A stretch of 5,622 nt of DNA from an uncultured Anaerolineae bacterium (GCA_937129505.1 CAKZNJ010000315.1:1-5622), one strand, 5' to 3'; positions 1-5,622 are shown, numbered from the stretch's first letter. Numbers and translations are program-made. The notes: a model not told the origin generated them from the sequence alone.

Positions 1-1531
1 GTAATACTTCAGCGGGCATTCCATCCCCAATTAACCGTCCTTCTTTCATCACAAGCAGTCGTTCGGCAATGGTCAGCATAAACTCAACATCATGGGTGAC
101 CACCAAGATCGCCATCCCTTTTGCTTGGCAAGACCGCAGCAAATTTCCCAGTCTTGCTTTGGCTTGCTCATCTAATCCCCGCGTCGGTTCATCAAGCAAT
201 AAGACCTGCGGCATGGTGATCAAGATCGCCCCTAAAGCAACCCGCTGACGCTCACCGACGCTCAAATCGCGCGGGTAACGCTCGGCGAATGTTGCCAATC
301 CTAGCCCTTCCAAAAGCTCTTCTACCTTCTGTTTCTCTGCCGACAAACCATGATTGCGCAGCGTTAGCATCAATTCTTCCTCCACCGTCTCCGAAAACAG
401 AAGCGCATTGGGGTCTTGGGGTAGATAGCCAATGAACCGACACCTTTCCTCGGTGGAGAAAGGGCGTAAATCCCTGCCTTGCAATCGGATTTGTCCCTCC
501 CGTAGGGGGACTAAACCAAGAATTGCCCGCAAAAGGGTAGTCTTTCCTGCTCCGTTCTCTCCCATTAAACATGTAATTTGCTTAGGAAAAAGTTGTAAAT
601 TTAGGTTTGACAAGACCTGCTTTGCCCCATAGGAAACGCTTGCTGCCTCAACTGACAGAATCGGTGGATCAGGCTCTGGGAGACGAGTCTGAATAGCTGG
701 AGAAGGGGAAAATCGATCTAAAGAGTCCAATCCCAAATTCTGAATCATCTGCCGCCCTTCGCCAACGCTAAGCGGCAATGGCTGATACCCCAAGCTCTTG
801 CCAAGTTGAACAACCGCAGGAGCGGGATCAACGGTAAGTAAAATTTTGCGAGGGTCACCTGATTCGATTGGCCTTTGGTCGCCTGGAAGGTAGATCAGTT
901 GATCGGCGAATTGTAATAGGCGGTCAAGACGATGCTCTGCAACGAGAATAGTTAGCTCACGTTTTTGCGCTAGCCGGTAGAGAAAGGTCAAAAGATCTTC
1001 CGCTGCTTTGCCATCTAACTGTGAGGTTGGTTCGTCCAATATAAGGATGGAGGGGGATAGAGATAAGACAGTAGCTATTGCTACTTTTTGCTTTTCGCCT
1101 CCCGATAGACTATCCAAACGCCGCTGGCGGAGATGCAAGATTCCTAGCGACTGCAAAACTCGTTCGATGCGCTGAGCAATTTCGTAAGGAGCAACAGCAG
1201 CATTTTCCATGTTAAAAGCGATCTCATCCTCGACATTATCCAGAATAAATTGCGTTTCCGGGTCCTGAAAGACAAAACCCACCTGATGGCTCATCTGGGC
1301 TGGCCCAACCTGAACGGGATTTACTCCCTGAACTCTGATCTCCCCTTGAACATAGCCGCCGCTAAAGTGAGGTACCAGGCCGTTTATCAATCGCAGGAGA
1401 GTGGATTTTCCGCTTCCTGATGGGCCGCACACCAAGCAAAAACATCCTGCGGGGACGGTGAAATTCGCCTCATGAATCACCCATTGAGGTGGTTTTTGGT
1501 AAGAAAAGGAAACAGCCTGAAAACGAATCAT
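1..1531 (-). CDS. Fused ECF transporter ATPase (two ABC domains), 3' end beyond window
   Basis: This is the energizing subunit of an energy-coupling-factor vitamin importer. It would hydrolyse ATP on the cytoplasmic face and drive EcfT and the S component. Reading from the ATG at 1531, 510 codons are open without a stop to the window edge. Domain 1 has Walker A GPSGSGKST (residues 36-44), Q-loop FQDPE (Q89), signature LSGGEKQ (142-148), Walker B ILILDEPT (162-169) and H-loop H200. A linker of roughly 50 residues (about 240-290) follows. Domain 2 has Walker A GENGAGKTT (324-332), Q-loop Q372, signature LSVGERQ (423-429), Walker B LLLDEPT (444-450) and H480. All catalytic residues are present in both halves, so both sites look competent, though the second signature is LSVGE rather than LSGGE. 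The fusion replaces separate EcfA1/EcfA2, as in YkoD-type proteins. The start overlaps the ecfT stop (ATGA) and lacks a strong ribosome site, which suggests translational coupling. Little of the protein should be missing. Confidence 0.96.
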   Translation of the reverse strand, partial: MIRFQAVSFSYQKPPQWVIHEANFTVPAGCFCLVCGPSGSGKSTLLRLINGLVPHFSGGYVQGEIRVQGVNPVQVGPAQMSHQVGFVFQDPETQFILDNVEDEIAFNMENAAVAPYEIAQRIERVLQSLGILHLRQRRLDSLSGGEKQKVAIATVLSLSPSILILDEPTSQLDGKAAEDLLTFLYRLAQKRELTILVAEHRLDRLLQFADQLIYLPGDQRPIESGDPRKILLTVDPAPAVVQLGKSLGYQPLPLSVGEGRQMIQNLGLDSLDRFSPSPAIQTRLPEPDPPILSVEAASVSYGAKQVLSNLNLQLFPKQITCLMGENGAGKTTLLRAILGLVPLREGQIRLQGRDLRPFSTEERCRFIGYLPQDPNALLFSETVEEELMLTLRNHGLSAEKQKVEELLEGLGLATFAERYPRDLSVGERQRVALGAILITMPQVLLLDEPTRGLDEQAKARLGNLLRSCQAKGMAILVVTHDVEFMLTIAERLLVMKEGRLIGDGMPAEVL

Positions 1532-2577
1532 GGCTTAATGAAAGCTGCAATGATCAGGGGGCTTAAGATTCCGAAGAAGAGACAAGCGACCAGCGGATCA
1601 AAAGGGGGCAAACTCAGGCGTAGATAAGGGGTATAAAAAAGCAGTTGTCCCCCCGCAAAAAAATAATTGAAAACGAGCAAACCGATCGTCGAAAAACTAC
1701 CAATAACCGCTAATCCATCCCGAAAGCGAAAAGATATGGATCGGTAAACGGTGTAACGCACCTGTCTTGCCGCAGTGATGAATAGCAAGCCAAAGATCAG
1801 TAGTCCCCCCCAGAAAAGCAGATTCGCCACCCAGCCCGGCAATCCCCAGAAGCGAGATAACCATCCCGCCATCAACAAACCAAAGCTGCCCAAAAAGGCA
1901 CTGCGAATCATTGTCTGATGGGAAGAGGGAAACGACTGCAGAAAGCCGCGAGCAGTCATTACTTCGGCTAATTGAAAACCATGTTCTAGGGAACTGATCA
2001 AAAGCGGGATTAGCAAAGCAAGGCTGTCCCTGATGCCCGTGCGCCGCTGGCCGCGAATCGCCTGTGCTTCGCGGATTTTTTGATATTCTTGTTGTAGAAA
2101 GGGGATAAAGGTCACTGCAATAGAACCAACAATCGCTAGCGAATGAAAAGTCCGCGGCAGCATTCGAATGAAAGAAGGAACGGATACATTCTGATGAAAA
2201 ACCCAGAAAGTCAAAAGGATCACGCTCAACCCCAATCCATTTGTCGCTCCATAAACCACTGCTTCCCAAGTAATATGTCCGCTTAAGTAAGGAATACTGC
2301 CCGGAATGACGAGGAGGACATTTTCCCCAACATGCACAGTCAGAGCATTAAATAGCGCTCCTAGCGGTACAACGGTCAAGCTGAGCCAGAAAGGAAAGGG
2401 AGCACTTCCCCCTCTTGGCTCCCCCATGCCTCCAGCGGCATGCACGATCGCCACACACAACCAAACCACCACCAAGTAGAGAGGATTGCGCGTCATCGAG
2501 ACGCACAACAAGATCGTTGTTATCCAAGTTAGCCATACCCATGCATGAAAACGTGTCGGCACGTGTCCTTCTGGCAT
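1528..2577 (-). CDS. ecfT: ECF transporter transmembrane coupling protein EcfT (CbiQ family)
   Basis: EcfT is the membrane scaffold that couples the ATPases to the S component. The 349-residue product is strongly hydrophobic, with segments near residues 13-27, 32-47, 63-80, 105-127, 145-162, 184-197, 226-244, 248-270, 287-307 and 327-346. The diagnostic coupling motifs lie in the cytoplasmic loop: an AIRG version at 173-176 and the canonical ARG at 209-211 (in MTARGF). In this family the two Arg residues sit in grooves of the two ATPases. At 349 residues it is longer than common EcfT/CbiQ proteins (about 225-270), with the extra length mostly in additional C-terminal hydrophobic segments. The ATG at 2577 has a strong GGAGGG ribosome site 8 bases upstream, inside the end of the S-component gene, and this fixes the start. 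It ends with TGA overlapping the ATPase ATG. Family assignment is secure; exact helix boundaries are my estimate. Confidence 0.94.
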   Translation of the reverse strand: MPEGHVPTRFHAWVWLTWITTILLCVSMTRNPLYLVVVWLCVAIVHAAGGMGEPRGGSAPFPFWLSLTVVPLGALFNALTVHVGENVLLVIPGSIPYLSGHITWEAVVYGATNGLGLSVILLTFWVFHQNVSVPSFIRMLPRTFHSLAIVGSIAVTFIPFLQQEYQKIREAQAIRGQRRTGIRDSLALLIPLLISSLEHGFQLAEVMTARGFLQSFPSSHQTMIRSAFLGSFGLLMAGWLSRFWGLPGWVANLLFWGGLLIFGLLFITAARQVRYTVYRSISFRFRDGLAVIGSFSTIGLLVFNYFFAGGQLLFYTPYLRLSLPPFDPLVACLFFGILSPLIIAAFIKP

Positions 2578-2581
2578 TTGG

Positions 2582-3409
2582 TCATCCCTCCGCCGGTATA
2601 TAGACGAAGGTGAACCTTTCGTGAAAGCGGCGCAGCACTCGCAAGGTCGCCGGTGCGAAGAAAATAATTAACAAAACATTCCCAAAAGCACGACCGAGAT
2701 CCCAGATCAGGGAGGTCAGCACATAAAACATTCCATAACGGGCAAGCGTTTCACTGAGGGATATCCCCGGTTGCCAGTACTGATCAGCCGGCCCGATTAT
2801 GAAGGGCCATGACCATAGGTTCATGATTGCCCCGTATAGAAATCCCCACAAGGCACCAAAAATAGCCAGAACAATGATCTCACCCCGTTTTTCTTCCCAG
2901 CCTAACCATTTAATCGAAGGGGTCAAACTCGCTGCACTCATACCCACCCACCCGGCAGTAAACATCTGACTTGGCAGCCACGGTCCAATCCCGCCGGTCA
3001 GGATGGCTGAGACGAACAACGTCATGGCGCCCATCAAAAAGCCAAATTTTGCTCCATACAGATAACCGGCTAAAATGATCAAGAAAAAGATCGGGCTGAA
3101 GCCGCCCGGTCCGGGCACAGCCAGCTCGAGGTAACGCAAAACGGAATTTAAGGCAACTAAAACCCCCATTAAAGCTACAAGTCGGGCATTGGAAGCGCTT
3201 TGCTGGGCTTCGTAGAGCAGCGCAATCACGCAAAAGCCAAGGACCAGCGTCATCATCAAGGGCATCTCGCCAATACGGATACTCGCCGGGCTGGGGGTTT
3301 GTTCAAAATTGGGCAGGAAAAAGGGATACAGAAACGAAAAGCAACCCATGCCTGTGCTGGCAGCGATCACTAAGGCGCTCATCAACCGATTCCATCTTGC
3401 CGTCTTCAT
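2582..3409 (-). CDS. ECF transporter S component, CbrT-like (putative corrinoid specificity)
   Basis: This is the membrane-embedded substrate-binding subunit of the ECF importer. The 275-residue product is almost entirely hydrophobic. The core begins near residue 76 with a typical S-component first helix (ALMGVLVAL, small-residue rich, suited to packing on EcfT). A conserved-looking block at 102-160 follows (GGFSPIFF, GYLYGAKFGFLMG, ILTGGIGPWLPSQMF, AGWVG), then helices near 178-197 and 224-250 and a basic end (LRVLRRFHERF). From memory this block and the 'LGRAFGNV' segment (238-245) match the CbrT-like S components linked to cobalamin in Firmicutes and Actinobacteria; I could not run a search. 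Two further hydrophobic segments (about 10-32 and 48-66) precede the core, making it longer than the usual S component of about 170-200 residues. The start ATG overlaps the upstream stop (TAATG) and has GAGGGG 4 bases upstream. It lies next to ecfT and the ATPase, so the importer is dedicated. Being an S component is strong; cobalamin as substrate is moderate. Confidence 0.86.
   Translation of the reverse strand: MKTARWNRLMSALVIAASTGMGCFSFLYPFFLPNFEQTPSPASIRIGEMPLMMTLVLGFCVIALLYEAQQSASNARLVALMGVLVALNSVLRYLELAVPGPGGFSPIFFLIILAGYLYGAKFGFLMGAMTLFVSAILTGGIGPWLPSQMFTAGWVGMSAASLTPSIKWLGWEEKRGEIIVLAIFGALWGFLYGAIMNLWSWPFIIGPADQYWQPGISLSETLARYGMFYVLTSLIWDLGRAFGNVLLIIFFAPATLRVLRRFHERFTFVYIPAEG
2586..2591 (-). 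promoter_or_regulatory. Ribosome binding site of ecfT (GGAGGG)
   Basis: Read on the minus strand, GGAGGG stands 8 bases before the ATG at 2577. It lies within the last codons of the S-component gene. It supports that ATG as the start and allows independent initiation even though the two genes are only 4 bases apart. Confidence 0.85.
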
Positions 3410-4518
3410 TAAGCCCCTCGTCTGCGCATCAAGACCACTAACAGACCGAGAAGGCCCCCAACGATCGCAAAAAAGAAAGCATAGGCAAAATCTAGACCAC
3501 CCAAGCCAAGATTGGTCAAGGAGGCGCTTGCTGAAGTCTGATTTTCACTTTCGGTAGGCGCTTGCTGACGGCTGGCTTCGGCAGCCGTGGCGGTCATTGA
3601 GATGGATTGCAGGTCAAAGCTGAGCTCGGTTTGATTGGCTGCCACTGGTAGTTGAGCGGTTTGGGCAGGTACTACCGTGGTTGCTGCCACCAACATCCCA
3701 AAGGGCAGGGTTATCGTAGGCGAGGGGGTCAAAGAAGGCGTTTGCCTAGTCGTTGCTACCAAGGTAGGGGTCAAAGAAGACGTTCGCCTAGTCGTTGCTA
3801 CCAAGGTAGGGGTCAAAGTTGGTGTGAGAGTGAATGATGCTGGCGTTGGTGAAGCGCTAGGCAAGGGAGATGGGGTAAAGGTCGCTGAAGGCAGCGGTGT
3901 ATACGTGAAGGTGGCTGTCGGCGGGGCAGAACAGATTTCTTCGAAGGTGAAGCGCGGCGGAGGAGTACGACCATCTCCCCAACTCCAACCTTCCACTTCG
4001 CCAGACATAACCATGTAGTTACTGGCTCCCCGATTCGAGTATTCCCAGCGGCCACCCTTTAGATGCCAGTAAGACCAATAGAGGTTCTCTCCAGTGTTGA
4101 ATTTGCACCAGCAATCATTTGCCGGGCAACCTAGCCCACCAATGGCACAAACTGCCATCCCCATTCCGCTCGGCGAGCCCACCACATTAACATCGGCTGC
4201 TACAAGCACATCCCACCCGCTCGGATTGGGCTGTGTCAGCGTTACGCATTTCTTCTCCACCACGCCGTTCTCATATTGCACCACCAAGCCCACTTGAACG
4301 GGGGTTTGAGCTAGGCTGGGAAAAGGAATCATACTTAACGCAAAACCCGCCAAAATAACGGCAACCAAAAAAAGCAAACTGGAAGATCGACGCTTGCCCC
4401 ACTGGTCCTTGCTTCGATGGGTAGAGGTGAGGGGATTTTGTCCCCTCGCTCTCCATCCGGCAGACAGGAACAGGTATCTAAACTTAACTACAGAATGAAT
4501 GTGGTTCATCATCCGCAT
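3409..4518 (-). CDS. Membrane-anchored exterior protein with transcobalamin-like (DUF4430-type) domain
   Basis: This is probably a surface ligand-binding protein handing substrate to the ECF importer. The 369-residue product has a signal sequence with KRR (42-44), a hydrophobic stretch (47-66) and likely cleavage after SLA (about 70). A globular domain spans about 74-196. A Thr/Pro/Ser-rich stalk spans about 198-270, then a low-complexity segment. A single membrane helix (about 343-365) ends in RRR, a classic C-terminal anchor placing the domain outside. The domain holds six cysteines (91, 124, 131, 136, 138, 196) and an aromatic block at 145-181 (YWSYW, GRWEY, GASNY, GEVEGWSWG). The order W..W, G...Y....GE resembles the C-terminal beta domain of transcobalamin/intrinsic factor. 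The same block occurs in the upstream gene. Odd points: about 40 residues precede the signal sequence, no strong ribosome site precedes the ATGs at 4518, 4512 or 4509, and no in-frame ATG/GTG/TTG lies closer to the signal sequence, so the true start is uncertain. The stop overlaps the S-component ATG. Confidence 0.85.
   Translation of the reverse strand: MRMMNHIHSVVKFRYLFLSAGWRARGQNPLTSTHRSKDQWGKRRSSSLLFLVAVILAGFALSMIPFPSLAQTPVQVGLVVQYENGVVEKKCVTLTQPNPSGWDVLVAADVNVVGSPSGMGMAVCAIGGLGCPANDCWCKFNTGENLYWSYWHLKGGRWEYSNRGASNYMVMSGEVEGWSWGDGRTPPPRFTFEEICSAPPTATFTYTPLPSATFTPSPLPSASPTPASFTLTPTLTPTLVATTRRTSSLTPTLVATTRQTPSLTPSPTITLPFGMLVAATTVVPAQTAQLPVAANQTELSFDLQSISMTATAAEASRQQAPTESENQTSASASLTNLGLGGLDFAYAFFFAIVGGLLGLLVVLMRRRGA
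3414..3419 (-). promoter_or_regulatory. Ribosome binding site of S-component gene (GAGGGG)
   Basis: On the minus strand GAGGGG is followed by CTTA and the ATG at 3409. It lies inside the last codons of the anchored protein gene (coding for RRGA). With the TAATG stop/start overlap it indicates coupled translation of the anchored protein and the S component. The spacing is a little short. Confidence 0.6.
3728..3811. repeat. Two tandem 42-bp direct repeats in the Thr/Pro stalk
   Basis: Two copies of a 42-bp unit (3728-3769 and 3770-3811) differ at only two positions, and the next 8 bases begin a third copy. Being a multiple of three, the unit adds 14 residues (TLVATTR followed by SLTP-type residues) to the stalk in frame. 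The low divergence points to a recent slippage or recombination duplication. Changes in copy number would lengthen or shorten the stalk without breaking the frame. Confidence 0.93.
3976..4086 (-). other. Transcobalamin-like beta-domain end in the anchored protein
   Basis: Residues 145-181, the counterpart of the block at 5498-5608. It contains YWSYW, a GRW turn, GASNY and GEVEGWSWG. Just before it is a cysteine cluster (C131, C136, C138); the FC at the window edge in the upstream gene probably corresponds to WC at 137-138 here. Confidence 0.8.
4429..4447. repeat. Perfect 7-bp inverted repeat near the 5' end of the anchored-protein frame
   Basis: GAGGGGA (4429-4435), a five-base loop and TCCCCTC (4441-4447) form a perfect GC-rich hairpin. 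It lies in the uncertain N-terminal stretch of the anchored protein, about 35 bases before the signal-sequence codons. No T-run follows on the transcribed strand, so it is not a standard terminator. It could be a leader hairpin between genes 1 and 2 if the true start lies downstream, or chance. Confidence 0.5.
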
Positions 4519-4564
4519 CGTGCAAACCAGTCAAAACCTCTCTGGACGAGGCGCGTATCATCTC

Positions 4565-5622
4565 TTATCGCTGGATCAGCGGCAGGAATATAGTTTTACA
4601 AGCCTCGATTTCAGCTTTGGTATAGGGTGCCGGCCTTCCTAAAAGGGCAGGAATCACTTGTTGGGTGGCAAGCAGATTAGAACCCATTGTTGGTTGCCAT
4701 TCGAAACTGCCGTTGGTCAACTGAACCGTTGCCAAAAAATCAAATGCGGTTTTACCGTTCTTCGTCCAAGCTGCAGAGGTTGGGTCCTGTCCTACAGCAT
4801 AAATCGCTTGCAGGACATAAGCTGTCGAATTGGTGTCAGAGTCAGTACCCCAACTTGAGTCAGGATCATAGGTGAACCCCCCATCGTTATTTTGAGCGCT
4901 CTTAAGAAAGGTTAACGCTTCGTTTATCACCGGCTCGCTTGGATCAACTCCTGCAGCTACTAACGCTTGAATAGCCAAAGCGGTCGTGTTGGTATCGGCC
5001 GTCCAACCGCTTGACCATTCCCACCCTCCACCAGTTAAAGCCAGACTTTTGAGATAGTTAACTGCGTCCGCAGGAACCGTCTCACTGAGTGCAGCGGTAC
5101 CGAGGATTGCCCACGCTTGTGGACCGGCACTCGAATGATATTGCCCTGTGTCAGAATTATAAAAATCTGGCGGGGTCTGAGCTGCAAAAGACAGACACAA
5201 CCGACCAGCGCTTCCTCCAACGGCAAACTTACCCGCAGCACCAGCTCCGCTCTGCGTAAAAGATGCACCATTCGCCATCATGTAGCCAAGCATGGAAGCG
5301 CTGTTTCCATCTTTCCGCCAATCTGCGGCTTTGTAATGGTTGGCGCCGATCGCCAATAAGCTCTCGACGGAACTAGGGGCTGCGCTGCTCGGTGAGCCAT
5401 AGCCACCATCGCTGTTCTGTTGTCCCTTCAGCCATTGCAGAGCATTCCATGCCCGCTCTAATTGGGGATAGGGGACAATCGGAGTACCTCCCCATTCACC
5501 CCAACGCCAACCATCAATATCATTGTTGGCGCGAGAGGTGTTATCTGCTCCGCTAGTATGACTTTGCCAGCTACTGCCATCCCAATACTCATAATTCCAA
5601 AATTTGTTCGGGTCACAAAAAC
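4565..5622 (-). CDS. Secreted beta-domain plus alpha/alpha-barrel (prenyltransferase/intrinsic factor-like) protein, 5' end missing
   Basis: This is a putative extracellular ligand-binding protein; 351 residues are visible and the frame is open to the right edge. Visible residues 1-44 are the end of the same aromatic domain as in the downstream gene (FC, FWNYEYW, GADN, DIDGWRWG). After a short Pro-containing hinge, residues about 56-328 form a repeat-built helical domain of the prenyltransferase/squalene-oxidase superfamily. Its QW-like turns are NSDGGYG (69-75), TGGGWEW (196-202), NNDGGFTY (244-251) and TNGSFEW (302-308), with paired DTNTTA and DTNSTA helix starts. Animal intrinsic factor and transcobalamin use this same barrel fold with a beta domain, there in the opposite order. 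The DxDDTA catalytic motif of squalene-hopene-type cyclases is not seen, so a binding role is likelier than catalysis. The C-terminus is IFLPLIQR with no membrane helix. A signal peptide must lie outside the window. A TTG at 5356 is inside the frame and is not the start. It lies 46 bases upstream of the next gene, same strand. Confidence 0.83.
   Translation of the reverse strand, partial: FCDPNKFWNYEYWDGSSWQSHTSGADNTSRANNDIDGWRWGEWGGTPIVPYPQLERAWNALQWLKGQQNSDGGYGSPSSAAPSSVESLLAIGANHYKAADWRKDGNSASMLGYMMANGASFTQSGAGAAGKFAVGGSAGRLCLSFAAQTPPDFYNSDTGQYHSSAGPQAWAILGTAALSETVPADAVNYLKSLALTGGGWEWSSGWTADTNTTALAIQALVAAGVDPSEPVINEALTFLKSAQNNDGGFTYDPDSSWGTDSDTNSTAYVLQAIYAVGQDPTSAAWTKNGKTAFDFLATVQLTNGSFEWQPTMGSNLLATQQVIPALLGRPAPYTKAEIEACKTIFLPLIQR
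4568..4591 (-). other. C-terminal IFLPLIQR tail of the barrel protein
   Basis: The last eight residues are hydrophobic with a Pro and a terminal basic residue, separated from the barrel by a short Pro-rich and charged linker. I recall similar terminal 'YLPLVLR'-like tails on many exported Chloroflexota proteins. Its function is not known to me; a sorting or anchoring tag is a guess. Confidence 0.45.
5498..5608 (-). other. Transcobalamin-like beta-domain end in the barrel protein
   Basis: These 37 codons align without gaps to codons at 3976-4086 of the downstream gene, with 12 identical residues. The identities are N, W, Y, G, W, G-A, N and the final G-W-x-W-G. Conservation of the tryptophans and glycines indicates a shared domain. 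The domain's first part lies beyond the right edge. Confidence 0.8.

Noticed and set aside
252..632. Short open frames on both strands overlapping the ATPase (252-572 minus, 432-632 plus)
   Set aside because: They lie inside the verified 510-codon ATPase frame, which carries every ABC motif; these are frame shadows.
3728..3811. Possible CRISPR-like repeat
   Set aside because: The two 42-bp units abut directly with no spacer and lie in a coding frame; this is a tandem duplication.
3652..4018. Plus-strand open frames of 61 and 113 residues across the stalk region, with Val/Gly-rich products
   Set aside because: They are the antisense of the Thr/Pro repeats and their periodicity comes from the 42-bp duplication; no ribosome site or independent support.
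4519..4564. Possible terminator between genes 1 and 2 (CCTC...GAGG followed by TTTT on the minus strand)
   Set aside because: The stem is only 4 base pairs with a 7-base loop and a four-T run; too weak to call.
4390..4564. Cobalamin riboswitch between genes 1 and 2
   Set aside because: No recognisable B12-box sequence on the minus strand and the space is too short for the usual fold; if one exists it should be upstream of the first gene, outside the window.
4565..5356. Start of the barrel gene at the TTG at 5356
   Set aside because: The frame continues upstream for 88 more codons with domain-like sequence to the window edge, so this TTG is internal.
4565..5622. Squalene-hopene cyclase or protein prenyltransferase beta subunit
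   Set aside because: Only the repeat fold matches. The DxDDTA motif is missing, the protein carries a beta-type exterior domain, and its neighbours are transport genes.

Overview
The window reads as one five-gene transcription unit, all on the minus strand and transcribed from right to left. The order is: (1) a secreted protein with a transcobalamin-like beta-domain end fused to an alpha/alpha-barrel, 5' end outside the window; (2) a second protein with the same beta-type domain, a Thr/Pro-rich stalk and a C-terminal membrane anchor; (3) an ECF-transporter substrate-binding (S) component; (4) the ECF transmembrane coupling protein EcfT; (5) a fused double ATPase, 3' end outside the window. 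Genes 2-3 share one base (TAATG), genes 3-4 are 4 bases apart, genes 4-5 overlap by 4 bases (ATGA), and genes 1-2 are 46 bases apart. There is no gene-free stretch longer than 300 bases. I saw no RNA gene, insertion sequence, CRISPR array or convincing terminator.

The organism is probably a member of the Chloroflexota, most likely class Anaerolineae. The clues are indirect: a long Thr/Pro/Ser stalk of the 'TPTLTPT' kind, secreted proteins built for a cell with a single membrane, and a C-terminal 'IFLPLIQR' tail resembling the 'YLPLVLR'-type tails I remember on many Chloroflexota exported proteins. Base composition is near 50% GC. No taxonomic marker gene is present.

How the genes fit together: genes 3-5 give a complete dedicated (group I type) energy-coupling-factor importer, with S component, T component and two ATPase domains. 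Genes 1-2 encode exterior proteins whose folds match the two halves of animal intrinsic factor and transcobalamin: an alpha6/alpha6-like barrel and a small beta domain (the DUF4430 / transcobalamin C-terminal type). The S component resembles the CbrT-like group associated with cobalamin. The most economical reading is a surface corrinoid (vitamin B12) capture module feeding an ECF importer, a bacterial counterpart of the intrinsic-factor strategy. The ECF transporter is well supported by sequence. The beta-domain assignment is good but rests on motif recognition. The cobalamin substrate is an inference.
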